This document shows positions 8,678 through 19,104 of a stretch of DNA of 64,000 bases, one piece after another; positions within the stretch are counted from its first letter, which is position 1, and every line of letters begins with the position of its first letter. This DNA is from an uncultured Saccharospirillaceae bacterium (GTDB lineage Bacteria > Pseudomonadota > Gammaproteobacteria > Pseudomonadales > Oceanobacteraceae). The notes beneath the pieces were generated by a model, which did no database searches, was not told where the DNA came from, and worked only from the letters and a program-made list of their open reading frames with translations. The position numbers and the translations under genes were made by a program. The stretch spans positions 62,001 through 126,000 of the forward strand of contig CANNFT010000013.1 in NCBI GenBank assembly GCA_947503895.1. Reading direction: 5' to 3'.

Positions 8678-9598
8678 CTAAGCACTCGCTTTTTGTTGGC
8701 TGCGTTTATTCAGCCATATTGAAATATCATGCGCTACTTCTTCTTTGTTTAATTCGTTTAACAACTCATGGCGTTTGCCTGCGTACAATTGAAGTGTGAC
8801 ATCCGTATGCCCAGTTTCCTGATAAGCTGCAGATAACTTTTTCACGCCATTTCCAAACTGCCCGACAGGATCTTGATCGCCGCTGACAATGAGGATCGGT
8901 AAATTCTTGGGTATTTTAATAAGTTGATCGGGTGAATATAGGTCGCTCAATGCTGAAAATAATTGAAACCATGACTCGGTTGTTATCGGGAAGCCACAGT
9001 CTTCATCTGCGACGTAGGCGTCTACTTGAGACGGATCATTACTCAGCCAGTCGAAATCCGTTCGATTAGGTTTGAAGCGTTTGTTAAATGCACCAAATGA
9101 CAGCGCTTGTATGAGTTTGCTAGGACGATGCTTGCCCACTCGTAACCGCTCTAGTTTTGTTACCCACCTTGCAGCTTTGCTGAGTAATGGTGGTTGAAGA
9201 TTGGACCCAGAAAGGATTAAGCCATCTACATCTAAGATGTGTCGCGTCAGGTAGGATTGAACGATAAATGACCCCATGCTGTGGCCAAAGATGTAATACG
9301 GGCGCATTTCCCCACAGATCTCAGTACGAACGGTGGTGATATCTTGCAACACTTTGTTCCAACCGTTCAGGTCACCGAAGTGTCCCTGTTGAGGGCGATT
9401 AATGGGGCCGTGCCCTCGATGATCGTGGGCGACGACAGAATATCCCTCCGCAACCATCTTTCGGGCGAATTCATTGTATCTTCCGCCGTGTTCAGCCATG
9501 CCATGGTGGATATGTATCCAGCCCAATGGGGTGGGGTGCTCCCAAATGTAGACCTGAATCGGTTGCCCGTCATGGGCTAAAATCATCGTTTGTTTCAC
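8678..9598 (-). CDS. alpha/beta hydrolase (lysophospholipase/monoacylglycerol lipase-like)
   Basis: A 306-residue soluble serine hydrolase of the Hydrolase_4 / PldB-like group. The oxyanion region reads HIHHGMAEHGGRY (about residues 29-41), the nucleophile elbow is GHSMGS with Ser107, the acid is in SGDQDPVG near residue 246, and the catalytic His is in KRHELLNE near residue 275. There is no signal peptide, so action on lysophospholipids or monoacylglycerols at the inner face of the membrane is likely. It is followed on the same strand by the MaoC gene and stands back to back with fadD, which fits lipid turnover. The true substrate cannot be read from sequence. Confidence 0.87.
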   Translation of the reverse strand: MKQTMILAHDGQPIQVYIWEHPTPLGWIHIHHGMAEHGGRYNEFARKMVAEGYSVVAHDHRGHGPINRPQQGHFGDLNGWNKVLQDITTVRTEICGEMRPYYIFGHSMGSFIVQSYLTRHILDVDGLILSGSNLQPPLLSKAARWVTKLERLRVGKHRPSKLIQALSFGAFNKRFKPNRTDFDWLSNDPSQVDAYVADEDCGFPITTESWFQLFSALSDLYSPDQLIKIPKNLPILIVSGDQDPVGQFGNGVKKLSAAYQETGHTDVTLQLYAGKRHELLNELNKEEVAHDISIWLNKRSQQKASA

Positions 9599-9699
9599 AA
9601 TTAAACCTGCGTTTTTTCGTCTTTATTGTTATGACAGGTGACCGCTTCAGAACAGTCTCCCTCGTGAGATTTAGCGATAATAGCAGTAATGCCTGAACA

Positions 9700-9716
9700 T
9701 TCGTTCACAAAACGAA
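9700..9716. promoter_or_regulatory. palindrome in the hydrolase/fadD divergent region
   Basis: TTCGTT and AACGAA form a perfect inverted repeat with a 5-base spacer, about 150 bases before the fadD start and 100 before the divergent hydrolase start. Its size and place suit a dimeric repressor of fatty-acid genes (FadR- or PsrA-like). It does not match a consensus I can recall exactly, so the regulator is open. Confidence 0.35.
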
Positions 9717-9866
9717 CAAACCCTTATTTTCACTGACTTTATAGGCCTAAAAGGGCTATGACTAACAGGTTAAAACTGGTAGTCTGCCCCACTGTCCTTA
9801 TTAGCTGTATAGCAAATATACAATAACAATGAACGCGCTTTGGGGCTCAATTTAGTTGGAGGCGGT

Positions 9867-11555
9867 ATGAACGAAACTTTCTTTAGTGATAAATATCCTA
9901 AGGGTCTGCCTAGCACAGTCGACGTTAAAAAATACGCCAGTGTTATCGAAGTTTTTAATGCAAACGTTAAAAAATACGCGGATCGACCTGCCTTTACGGC
10001 ACTAGGAAAAACACTCACCTATGGCGAGCTAGACAGGCTCTCCTCTGACTTCGCATCTTATTTGCAAAATCAGACCAACCTAAAGAAGGGTGACCGCATC
10101 GCAGTTCAGCTGCCTAACCTTCTTCAATATCCCATCGTTGTGTTCGGCGCAATGCGTGCCGGTCTGATCGTGGTAAATACTAACCCACTCTATACCGAGC
10201 GTGAGTTAGAGCATCAATTTAACGACTCTGGCGCCAAGGCACTGGTAGTACTGGCTCAAATGGCTGGTAAAGCTGAAAAGGTCGTACCGAAAACACAGAT
10301 TGAGCATGTCATCGTCACTGAAGCGGGTGATATGTGCAGCGCGCTTAAGCGTACATTGGTCAATTTTGTCATCAAGCACGTACGTAAAGAAGTTGAGCCA
10401 TACAACCTTCCTGGTCATAAGACGCTGCGCTCGGTTCTGTCCGCTGGCAGCGCTAAACCTTATACACCGGTTGAAATGTCACAGGATGACATTTGTGTAT
10501 TGCAATATACTGGCGGCACCACTGGTGTGGCGAAAGGCGCAATGTTGACGCATCAAAATCTCATCGCGAATATGTGTCAAGCACACCCATTATTTGTGAT
10601 GGGCTTAAACGCTGATGGCGATGAAAGCAGCAAAACGGTTATAGCGCCGCTTCCGCTGTATCACATTTATGCATTTACAGTGAACTGCATGGTGTTGATG
10701 GAAACCGGTAACCACAGCGTATTAATTCCAAACCCTCGTGACATTCCTGGCTTCGTAAAAGAAATGGCGAAGTGGGAGTTCAACGCATTATTGGGCTTGA
10801 ACACATTATTTGTTGCACTTTGCAATAACGCTGATTTCCGTAAGCTAAACTTCAGCCGTTTACAAATGACGATTTCAGGCGGTATGGCGTTAACGAAAGA
10901 TGCAGCTGATCAATGGATGAAGGTCACTGGTTGCGAGGTCTCTGAAGGCTACGGAATGACGGAAACGTCTCCAATCGTTTCGTTTAACCCGCCAGGCCAC
11001 ACCAAATTAGGCACCATTGGTATGCCTGTGCCGGGTACTTTGTGTAAAGTCATCAGCGATGACGGTGATGACCTACCAGTAGGTGAAGCGGGCGAATTAT
11101 GCGTTAAGGGTCCGCAGGTCATGAAAGGCTATTGGCAGCGTCCAGAAGCAACGGCTGAAACCATCACCGAAGACGGATGGCTTAAGACGGGTGATATGGC
11201 AGTCATCATGGAAGACGGTTTTATGAAAATCGTTGACCGTAAGAAAGACATGATTATCGTATCTGGCTTTAATGTGTATCCGAACGAAATCGAAGACGTT
11301 GTTGCGAGCCACCCTGAAATTGTTGAGTGTGCCGCGATCGGCCTACCTGATGAGCGCAGTGGTGAAGTGGTAAAAGTGTTTGTTGTGGGTAGCAACCCTC
11401 AGCTAACTGCTAAAGACGTCATCGACTGGTGTCGTGAGCGCTTAACCGCATACAAAGTGCCCAAGCATGTAGAGTTCCGTGATGAATTGCCTAAAACCAA
11501 TGTCGGCAAGATTCTACGTCGTGAACTGCGTGATGAAGAAACGGCTTCTTCATAA
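9867..11555 (+). CDS. fadD: long-chain fatty acid-CoA ligase
   Basis: A 562-residue AMP-forming acyl-CoA synthetase, almost the length of E. coli FadD. The P-loop-like signature YTGGTTGVAKG is at residues 214-224, the motif GYGMTETSP is in the middle, and the C-terminal hinge and Lys region (KTGDMA, then the end GKILRREL) are complete. It activates long-chain fatty acids to acyl-CoA at the inner membrane for beta-oxidation. The frame stays open further 5', but the ATG at 9867 is chosen because GGAGGCGGT lies directly before it. Transcription likely ends at the hairpin at 11674. Confidence 0.96.
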   Translation: MNETFFSDKYPKGLPSTVDVKKYASVIEVFNANVKKYADRPAFTALGKTLTYGELDRLSSDFASYLQNQTNLKKGDRIAVQLPNLLQYPIVVFGAMRAGLIVVNTNPLYTERELEHQFNDSGAKALVVLAQMAGKAEKVVPKTQIEHVIVTEAGDMCSALKRTLVNFVIKHVRKEVEPYNLPGHKTLRSVLSAGSAKPYTPVEMSQDDICVLQYTGGTTGVAKGAMLTHQNLIANMCQAHPLFVMGLNADGDESSKTVIAPLPLYHIYAFTVNCMVLMETGNHSVLIPNPRDIPGFVKEMAKWEFNALLGLNTLFVALCNNADFRKLNFSRLQMTISGGMALTKDAADQWMKVTGCEVSEGYGMTETSPIVSFNPPGHTKLGTIGMPVPGTLCKVISDDGDDLPVGEAGELCVKGPQVMKGYWQRPEATAETITEDGWLKTGDMAVIMEDGFMKIVDRKKDMIIVSGFNVYPNEIEDVVASHPEIVECAAIGLPDERSGEVVKVFVVGSNPQLTAKDVIDWCRERLTAYKVPKHVEFRDELPKTNVGKILRRELRDEETASS

Positions 11556-11673
11556 AAACATGGTGATGCAGACCGCCTAGTGTCAATAATAGGCGGTTAA
11601 TCAAAGCCCTGTTAAAGGCTTTAATGACACCAATACCAAACCATTCAGGTCGAACTCTGTCTGGTTAGCCTTG

Positions 11674-11701
11674 AACGCTCCTAATCAAAAGGGGCGTTTT
11701 T
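11674..11701 (+). terminator. rho-independent terminator after fadD
   Basis: AACGCTCCT pairs with AGGGGCGTT (one wobble) and a TTTTT run follows, 118 bases after the fadD stop. A weaker hairpin (ACCGCCTA/TAGGCGGT, 11572-11597) lies closer to the stop. The 11556-11857 gap holds these two hairpins, a third small hairpin near 11713-11732 and the upstream region of hrpA; no gene is seen. Confidence 0.75.
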
Positions 11702-11857
11702 GCGTTTTAATACACGCCGCCAAATGGGCGTGAAAATAATAATGTGAGTGAATTGAAGGTTCGTGAGAATTGAGAGTTTTAACCTTGTATTCCACTCATT
11801 CTAAAGAGCGGTACCCCGATTAGGTACCCTTAAGATAGACCGAGGTTAAATTCAGAA

Positions 11858-14800
11858 GTGCAAGATAAACTCCGCGATCTTCAGCAAGCTATTCCCGCCT
11901 GTATGATTCGAAATCGGTTTGGTTTCGAACGTCAAATTCAAACCATTCGCTCTAGAATGAAACACCAACAACCCGTCGATAAGAGTATCGACAAACTATC
12001 AAACCTCATTGAAGCATCTCGGGAGCTGGCCAATAAGCGAGCCGAGCAATTCCCTGCTATCACATACGATGATGCTTTGCCCGTTAGTGGCAAGCGTGCC
12101 GATATTGCTAAGGCTATTTCCGAAAACCAAGTCGTGGTGATTGCCGGTGAAACGGGTTCGGGGAAAACTACGCAGATTCCAAAAATTTGTTTGGAATTGG
12201 GTTTAGGGCGCTACGGTTTAATCGGGCATACGCAACCAAGGCGATTGGCCGCACGATCAGTGGCACAGCGCATCGCTGATGAAACCCAAGTGGCATTGGG
12301 TGAGCAGGTGGGGTTCCAGGTACGCTTTTCCGATCAATCAAAAGATACCACACTCGTAAAGCTCATGACCGATGGTATCTTGCTGGCGGAAACTCAACAT
12401 GATCGTTTTTTGTCAAAATACGAAGTCATTATTATTGATGAGGCCCATGAACGAAGCTTAAATATTGACTTTTTAATGGGTTATTTGCGGAATTTATTAC
12501 CAAAGCGCCCGGATTTAAAAGTGATCATTACTTCAGCCACCATTGATGTTGATCGATTTTCAAAACACTTCAATAATGCACCGGTTATTGAAGTGTCTGG
12601 TCGCACATTCCCGGTTGAAGAGCGATATCGCCCGCTGGTCAATGATGAAGACGACGAAAAAGAAGCAGATTTATACCAAGGCATTATTGATGCGGTAGAG
12701 GAATTAGCACAAGAAGATCGAAAGCGAAAGCAACTAGGCGATATTCTTGTGTTTGTCAGTGGAGAGCGCGAAATACGGGAGGCCTCGCTTGCACTGAAAA
12801 AGCAAGCCTATCCGCATACTGAAATATTGCCTTTATATGCTCGACTTAGTGCAGCAGAGCAAGGAAAAATTTTTAACCCTACAGGAGGACAGCGTCGCGT
12901 TATTTTGTCGACGAATGTTGCAGAAACCTCTTTGACTGTACCGGGCATTCGATACGTTATTGATACAGGGTTAGCGCGTATCAGTCGTTATAGTTATCGC
13001 TCTAAAGTACAGAGGCTACCTATTGAACCCATTTCCCAAGCCAGTGCGAACCAGCGTAAAGGACGTTGTGGGCGTGTTGCGGAAGGGGTTTGTATTCGAC
13101 TCTATTCTGAAGAAGACTTTAATCAGCGATCTGAGTTTACCGACCCAGAAATACAACGTACAAATTTAGCGGCCGTGATATTGCAAATGCTGTCACTGAA
13201 ATTAGGTGACATTCAGTCGTTCCCGTTTGTTGACAGCCCTGACAATCGATTTATTAAAGACGGTTACAATTTATTAAAAGAGCTGGGTGCCGTTGACGAC
13301 CAAGATAGAATCACAGAGGTCGGCCGTCAGCTTGCAAAACTACCGGTTGATCCAAGAGTTGGCCGTATGCTCATAGAAGCCAATCAAAAAGGTGCGTTAT
13401 CTGAGGTGTTGATCATCGCAGCAGCACTCAGCGTGCAAGATCCGCGAGAGCGTCCAGCCGATCGTCAGCAAGCAGCGGATCAAAAACATGCTGAATATCG
13501 CCACGAAGACTCAGACTTTATGACGTTGGTGAATTTATGGCATCGCTATGAAGAAGAACGCCAGACGCTATCAAATAATCAACTACGTCAGTTTTGTAAA
13601 AAACAATTCTTAGCTTTTATGCGCATGCGCGAGTGGCGTGATGTGCATTACCAACTTCGATTGCAATGCAAAGAACTTAATTTCAAAGAGAATGCTGAAC
13701 CGGCTTCATACATGGCGGTGCATCAAAGTCTGTTGACAGGTTTGCTCAGTCATATTGGTCAAAAAGACGATGAAGGTGATTATAAAGGTGCACGCAATCG
13801 TCGATTTTTACTTTTCCCCGGTAGTGGCATTTACAAGAAAAAACCCAAATGGGTGGTTTCCGCTGAATTAGTTGAAACGACCAAGCTGTATGCTCGAACC
13901 AATGCAAAAATAGAAACCGAATGGGTAGAGCCGTTAGCAAAGGGGTTATTGAAAACCAAGTATTTAGAACCGCATTGGTCCACTAAGCGCGGTCAAGTGA
14001 TGGCATTTGAGCAAGTCACTTTATTTGGCCTGATATTAGTACCTAAGCGTAGAGTCAGCTTTGGGAAGATAGATCCACTGGTCAGTCGTGAATTGTTTAT
14101 TCGTGAAGGTGTAGTAGCTGGTACCATTCAGACTAAAGGTGACTTTTTAAAATACAATCAGCAGCTGTTGGACGATGTTCAGGCGTTAGAAGAAAAAAGT
14201 CGACGTCGAGATATTGTGGTAGATGAGGAAACACTTTATCAATTCTATGCTGAGCGTATTCCTGCCCATGTGGTGAGTACTGCAGGCTTTGAAAAGTGGC
14301 GTAAGCAGGAAGAGCGAACGTCACCTGATTTATTGAAAGTGACCAAATCTTATCTTATGCAGCATAGCGCGGCAGATATTACACAGGCTCAATTCCCAGA
14401 TCATCTAAGTGTTGGAAGTGCTATCTTTCCGCTCAACTATCGGTTTGAGCCTGGTCATGTTGATGATGGTGTCACCATTACTGTACCCGCTGCAATGCTG
14501 AAGCAGTTGCCAGTCAGTCGAATTCAGTGGCTGGTGCCCGGTATGTTAAAGGATAAGGTTGTTGCAATGGTGAAGTCATTGCCGAAAAATATTCGTAAGC
14601 AACTGGTGCCAGTTCCTGATTTTGTCGATCATTTTTTAATGGAGGCAAAGCCCGCGGATTCTCCATTAACGGAAGCTATCGCACTCTTTGCTTATCAGCA
14701 GAAGCGTTTGAAAATTAGCGAAGAAGACTGGCAATGGGATCAAGTTGATGAGCATTACTTAATGAACATCAGTGTGATCAATCATGATGAAACCGTGCTT

Positions 14801-15763
14801 GCAAAAGGTCGTTATTGGAGAGCGTTGGTTGAACAAGTCGGGGATGTGGCCGGCAGTATTAATCAGGCGGCTGAAAATGAATTCGAGCGTGAACGCATAA
14901 CGCAATGGGATCTCAATGAACTGCCTAAACACTTAGAGCTAGAACAAGCCGGTATAAAAGTGACGATGTTTCCTGCTTTGATTGATAACCGAGAAGCGGT
15001 GTCGTTAAAGCTGTTGGAGCGAGCAGATTCTGCGGAAGTGGCCACTCAACAAGGAGTACTGCGATTATTGCAACTGGAGCTTGCCGAGCAGGTAAGCTGG
15101 ATCAAAAAAGAGGCACAGCGGCAGCTCGCTACAGAAATGATCTTTTACGGAAGTATTGGGAATAAGACAGAGCTACTAGAGGGCATAGTGCAGCAGTGCT
15201 TTACCACCACTTTCAAAATGCCAGAGGCACCGCGAACACAACCTCAATTTCAGGCATTGAAGGAATTGGGTAGAGGCAACATCGGTGATGTTTTGGCAGA
15301 TATATTGCCAACGATTAAATCGATTTTATCAGGTCTACATGAGCTGCAGAAAAAGCTTAAAAAGCAAAATCAATTGGCATTTGCATTTGCTGTGAGCGAC
15401 ATTAAACAGCAGCTAACTCAATTGGTCCCTAAAGGTTTTGTCGGTCAAATTCCGCTTGAGTGGTTACGTTACTACCCAAGATATATTCAGGCTATGATGA
15501 TGCGTTTAGATAAGCTCCAAGGTAACCTGCAGAAAGACAAGCAGCTTCAGCAAAAGGTGTCGAGTTGGGATGAGCAGTATCAAAGAATAGTGGCCAATTT
15601 GCCAGCCGAAATAGGCTGCTTCCCAGAGGTTCTGCAATTGAATTGGATGATACAAGAATATCGAGTATCGCTGTTTGCTCAAGAGCTTGGGACCAAATTG
15701 CCCGTCTCAGAGAAGCGCTGGGCCGCCCAATTAGATGTTGTTAAGGCCAGTGTGCTGCAGTGA
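11858..15763 (+). CDS. hrpA: ATP-dependent RNA helicase HrpA
   Basis: A 1301-residue DEAH-box RNA helicase, the same length as E. coli HrpA (1300). Motif I GETGSGKT is at residues 97-104, motif II DEAH at 194-197, motif III SAT at 226-228, and motif VI includes QRKGRCGRV. The HA2/OB region and the long C-terminal DUF3418 region typical of HrpA follow. HrpA remodels structured mRNA and helps rescue colliding or stalled ribosomes. The start is GTG with a distant GAGG (about 12 bases upstream), so the N-terminus is slightly uncertain. It appears monocistronic. Confidence 0.95.
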   Translation: MQDKLRDLQQAIPACMIRNRFGFERQIQTIRSRMKHQQPVDKSIDKLSNLIEASRELANKRAEQFPAITYDDALPVSGKRADIAKAISENQVVVIAGETGSGKTTQIPKICLELGLGRYGLIGHTQPRRLAARSVAQRIADETQVALGEQVGFQVRFSDQSKDTTLVKLMTDGILLAETQHDRFLSKYEVIIIDEAHERSLNIDFLMGYLRNLLPKRPDLKVIITSATIDVDRFSKHFNNAPVIEVSGRTFPVEERYRPLVNDEDDEKEADLYQGIIDAVEELAQEDRKRKQLGDILVFVSGEREIREASLALKKQAYPHTEILPLYARLSAAEQGKIFNPTGGQRRVILSTNVAETSLTVPGIRYVIDTGLARISRYSYRSKVQRLPIEPISQASANQRKGRCGRVAEGVCIRLYSEEDFNQRSEFTDPEIQRTNLAAVILQMLSLKLGDIQSFPFVDSPDNRFIKDGYNLLKELGAVDDQDRITEVGRQLAKLPVDPRVGRMLIEANQKGALSEVLIIAAALSVQDPRERPADRQQAADQKHAEYRHEDSDFMTLVNLWHRYEEERQTLSNNQLRQFCKKQFLAFMRMREWRDVHYQLRLQCKELNFKENAEPASYMAVHQSLLTGLLSHIGQKDDEGDYKGARNRRFLLFPGSGIYKKKPKWVVSAELVETTKLYARTNAKIETEWVEPLAKGLLKTKYLEPHWSTKRGQVMAFEQVTLFGLILVPKRRVSFGKIDPLVSRELFIREGVVAGTIQTKGDFLKYNQQLLDDVQALEEKSRRRDIVVDEETLYQFYAERIPAHVVSTAGFEKWRKQEERTSPDLLKVTKSYLMQHSAADITQAQFPDHLSVGSAIFPLNYRFEPGHVDDGVTITVPAAMLKQLPVSRIQWLVPGMLKDKVVAMVKSLPKNIRKQLVPVPDFVDHFLMEAKPADSPLTEAIALFAYQQKRLKISEEDWQWDQVDEHYLMNISVINHDETVLAKGRYWRALVEQVGDVAGSINQAAENEFERERITQWDLNELPKHLELEQAGIKVTMFPALIDNREAVSLKLLERADSAEVATQQGVLRLLQLELAEQVSWIKKEAQRQLATEMIFYGSIGNKTELLEGIVQQCFTTTFKMPEAPRTQPQFQALKELGRGNIGDVLADILPTIKSILSGLHELQKKLKKQNQLAFAFAVSDIKQQLTQLVPKGFVGQIPLEWLRYYPRYIQAMMMRLDKLQGNLQKDKQLQQKVSSWDEQYQRIVANLPAEIGCFPEVLQLNWMIQEYRVSLFAQELGTKLPVSEKRWAAQLDVVKASVLQ

Positions 15764-15981
15764 GTGGAATCAGCTTTAGCTTTGCATTATAGTTTGAACA
15801 CATTCTGTAAAACTTATTAGGCTGAGTCTTTTGACGAGCCCAGCAATAGTAGGCTGTTACCTGAAGTTAGAGATTGCTTAGCAAGTCTCATGCCCCTTGT
15901 GTGGTGGTACAAAATTAATATATCGGTAGCGAATCGCGATTGTGCGAGACGCACAAAAGAGAATTGGTAGAGGGGAAAAGT

Positions 15982-17106
15982 GTGAAACAAGTCGTTATCA
16001 GCGGTACTGGGCTATTTACCCCCAAAGACTCCATTAGTAATGATGAGCTGGTTGCATCTTACAATGCTTATGCGCAAGCGTTTAACGAATCTAATCAGTC
16101 GGCCATTGCATCCGGTGAAGTAGAGGCTTTACCAGAGAGTAACAGTGCTTTTATTGAAAAAGCATCAGGAATTAAAAGCCGATATGTTATTGATAAAGAG
16201 GGGGTTTTAGACCCAACTCGAATGGTGCCACATATTTCAGAACGCCCGAATGAAGAGTGGTCTGTGCAGTGTGAAATGGCCATATCTGCTGCCAAGCAGG
16301 CAATGACTGAATCGGGTAAGTCTGCCTCTGACATCGATGCCGTTATCGTGGCATGTAGCAATATGCAGCGACCTTACCCAGCTGTAGCGGTTGAAGTGCA
16401 AATGGCTCTTGGAATAAAAGGGTTTGCATACGATATGAACGTTGCCTGTTCATCAGCGACGTTTGGTATTCAGGCGGGGGTCAGTGCCATTCAGAATGGC
16501 AGTGCTAAGGCAGTGTTAATGGTCAACCCTGAAATCTGCAGTGGGCACTTAAACTTTCGTGATCGCGATAGCCACTTTATTTTTGGTGATGCGTGCACGG
16601 CAGTGATTATGGAGGCGGAAGAAGATTCAAGCAGCCAAGCAAAATTCCGCATTTTAGGGACTAAGCTGCAAACGCACTTTTCAAACAATATTCGTAATAA
16701 TTCTGGCTTTTTAAATCGCTGTGATGAAAATGGATTGGGTAAAGCTGATAAATTATTTGTGCAAAATGGACGTAAAGTATTTAAAGAAGTGTGCCCCATG
16801 GTGGCTGACCAGATCGCGTCTCACCTAGAAGAGCATCAAATACAAGCCTCTGATCTAAAGCGAATGTGGTTGCATCAAGCAAACCTCAGTATGAACCAAT
16901 TGATTGCCAAGCGAGTGCTAGGCCGCGCCGCGACAGAAGAAGAAGCGCCGGTCATCTTAGATACTTATGCAAATACCAGTTCAGCCGGTTCAATTATCGC
17001 TTACCACCTTCATAAGCAAGACATCAAAGAAGGTGATTTAGGAGTGATTTGCTCCTTTGGTGCTGGTTATTCTATTGGTAGTGTGATCGTACAAAAAGTA
17101 GCTTAA
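15982..17106 (+). CDS. beta-ketoacyl-ACP synthase III-type enzyme (PA3286-like)
   Basis: A 374-residue thiolase-fold condensing enzyme. The catalytic triad of KAS III is complete: Cys156 in NVACSSATFG, His298 in LHQANLS and Asn331 in ANTSSAG. It is longer than FabH because of an N-terminal insertion (about residues 28-60), as in the Pseudomonas PA3286 group, which is reported to condense octanoyl-CoA from beta-oxidation with malonyl-ACP and feed it into fatty acid synthesis. GTG at 15982 is preferred to an in-frame TTG at 15940 because AGGGG lies just ahead and the protein then begins MKQVVISGTG like its relatives. It appears monocistronic. Confidence 0.9.
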   Translation: MKQVVISGTGLFTPKDSISNDELVASYNAYAQAFNESNQSAIASGEVEALPESNSAFIEKASGIKSRYVIDKEGVLDPTRMVPHISERPNEEWSVQCEMAISAAKQAMTESGKSASDIDAVIVACSNMQRPYPAVAVEVQMALGIKGFAYDMNVACSSATFGIQAGVSAIQNGSAKAVLMVNPEICSGHLNFRDRDSHFIFGDACTAVIMEAEEDSSSQAKFRILGTKLQTHFSNNIRNNSGFLNRCDENGLGKADKLFVQNGRKVFKEVCPMVADQIASHLEEHQIQASDLKRMWLHQANLSMNQLIAKRVLGRAATEEEAPVILDTYANTSSAGSIIAYHLHKQDIKEGDLGVICSFGAGYSIGSVIVQKVA

Positions 17107-17122
17107 ACGTTTAATGATCTAC

Positions 17123-17165
17123 ACCTGATCTGATGGTTGCCCTTTCTTTAGGGTAATTATCAGGT
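17123..17165 (+). terminator. two-part hairpin after the KAS III gene
   Basis: Outer stem ACCTGAT/ATCAGGT and inner stem TTGCCCT/AGGGTAA with a TTCTTT loop, starting 17 bases after the stop. TTTAAATT follows. It is a likely transcript end, although the T-run is short. Confidence 0.55.
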
Positions 17166-17758
17166 TTAAATTGGGTTGATTACTTTCCTGTCCAAATGAT
17201 ATTCCCATCCAGATGTGCTTATCTCAGCGTTATTCAGCATTCTAGGTAAACCCATAAATTTAATGATTGCTCGAAATGACTGCTTTCCTCTAATGCGCGG
17301 CTCTTACAAGCGACCGATCACACTGCATGCTAGTTAAATTAAGTAATTTTATTCATGCTTGGATTCAACTCCGAATTATTAAAATGATTATCTTAAGCAA
17401 ATAGATTAGAGCGATTGTATTATTCGTAAATACAGAAGTGTGTAATTCAGAAATCAACTTCAACGGTTTAAAATGATTGGGCCTTAGCGTCAGAGCACAG
17501 AATGATCCGTACTATAGAGGTTGTACTTGTGACTGGGATGAATTAATCGTTACGTCGACGCACAATTTACTATTGAGTAGTGTCACAAAAGATGACAAAA
17601 CTTAATTAGATACTTATGCTCCATATTTTTAAAAAAGCTGATCTGTAGTAGTTCAGACTCGAATCTGAATGTTTTTTGAAATCGGCAATACCGGGATATG
17701 ACATTAACGTAACTAACGCGAACTTGTGAGCGTCTACGTTAATTAGGTTGTTAAAATA
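17166..17758. other. gene-free AT-rich gap
   Basis: About 590 bases between the KAS III terminator and the end of the convergent DUF2071 gene. I find no open frame with a ribosome site, no tRNA and no strong terminator. It may be decayed sequence. Confidence 0.5.
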
Positions 17759-18631
17759 TCACTCAATAACAGTTGGAGGTAAGTAAATCGTAAATTCATT
17801 TATCGGCTCAATTAATACATTATAGGGCTTATTTTGCTCAGATACTTTTACAATGCCTAAGTCTGAGAGAAGCTTAAAATTAGCAGATATTAGCTTAGCA
17901 GGCTTTACTTCTAGCTCTTTGTGCCACACTCGGTAAGTCCCCAGTTTATGATCTCTTCGGCGGTAAAATCCAGTCAATGGATGTGTCAAAAAAACCAAAG
18001 CTGATTCAGCATCGGGGAAGCCAGTAAAATTGAATATGTTTGATTCTGATTGAACTAAGTCAAGCGAAGCTGCCGCCCAATCCGAAACGGTTTCCATATG
18101 GTACTTTTCGTATAAGCCGTTCTCTTCATTTAAAATGCAATCGAAGCTAACCTTTCCTGCGTGCCATGGAAGATTCCATAGGTATCTCGGCACTGCGAGC
18201 GTCCATGAATCCAAAGTAGTGCCAAGGAACCATACACAACGCTCACCTGTTTCAGTATCTATAATGTAAATTCGATAGTTAGTCTGGCCCATTGTAAATT
18301 TGGGAAATGGGAATACCGCAGAAGTAAAGTCAACATCAATAAATGGCACGACTGATATTAGCCCCATCTGCTGCCCTTCGATTTCGACCGTATCCAATTG
18401 AAACCTTTCTGGAAATATACCTTGGAATCTCTCGCTTGGAACAGCGTATGTTATGATGGCGAAGTGCTTCAAGCTACACAGGACATCGATGCCTTTTGGT
18501 TTCGTTCTTTCAATTAAATAGTCTTTTAGCTTTCGAGATTCTTGCACGACACTTCCTTGAAAATTAACAGTTTTATTTATGTGCTTACTTTTGTACACAT
18601 CCTTAAATTTCAGTATATCCACTGTAAGCAA
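17759..18631 (-). CDS. DUF2071 (YqjF-like) family protein
   Basis: A 290-residue protein. From about residue 50 it follows the DUF2071/acetoacetate-decarboxylase-like pattern: VPSERFQGIFPERFQLDT, then GLISVVPFIDVDF, then TNYRIYIIDTETGERCVWFL and LPWHAGKVSFD. No biochemical function is firmly known for this family. The start is uncertain: the frame begins with TTG and a weak purine stretch, with a GTG three codons later, and no ATG lies near the N-terminus. The AT-rich composition and gene-poor flanks suggest a recently acquired or drifting gene. It has no same-strand partner. Confidence 0.7.
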   Translation of the reverse strand: MLTVDILKFKDVYKSKHINKTVNFQGSVVQESRKLKDYLIERTKPKGIDVLCSLKHFAIITYAVPSERFQGIFPERFQLDTVEIEGQQMGLISVVPFIDVDFTSAVFPFPKFTMGQTNYRIYIIDTETGERCVWFLGTTLDSWTLAVPRYLWNLPWHAGKVSFDCILNEENGLYEKYHMETVSDWAAASLDLVQSESNIFNFTGFPDAESALVFLTHPLTGFYRRRDHKLGTYRVWHKELEVKPAKLISANFKLLSDLGIVKVSEQNKPYNVLIEPINEFTIYLPPTVIE

Positions 18632-19104
18632 TTTCTACTCTTTTTCTTCGTTGTACTACTTAAATACATCTTGGCAAGAAGAGCAAATGGATATCCTAAA
18701 ATGAGATGGATAATGGCTATTAAGCGAGTCAAATTCAGGTGGGGGTATTGCTCTGTCATTGATGTGGTGGTCATGGCAAGTCTTAAATCAGCAGATAGCT
18801 GTATTTTTATTACTGTGGTTTATCAAGCCCACCAAAGGTTTTTTTTAGTTGATTCGGGGTTTATGACTCAAGCATCAAAATCGGATTATAACTCCCTCAC
18901 GCATGCTTCTTCCGACGCCAATAAAGCGATCAAACAATGAATGTCAATTGAGCATAACTCAGCCATCCGGTTTTTAGCAGTTCTTTTCATTAAAATGCTT
19001 GCTTGCCCGCAGTTATCGCAGCCACCATTATTGCATGTTTTTGAAAACTTTCGACTTAATTCGGAATGAATGGAAACCAGCACGTTTTAGCATTCAAGTC
19101 GTTG
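18632..19104. other. gap without a convincing gene
   Basis: A minus-strand frame at 18886-19083 would encode 65 residues with a Cys cluster (CNNGGCDNCG), but it has no clear ribosome site. A plus-strand frame crosses the DUF2071 start. Neither looks like a real gene. Nothing else was seen. Confidence 0.4.

Noticed and set aside
18886..19083. 65-residue Cys-containing minus-strand protein
   Set aside because: No ribosome site, no homologue known to me and no coding-like composition; it could still be real but I cannot support it.
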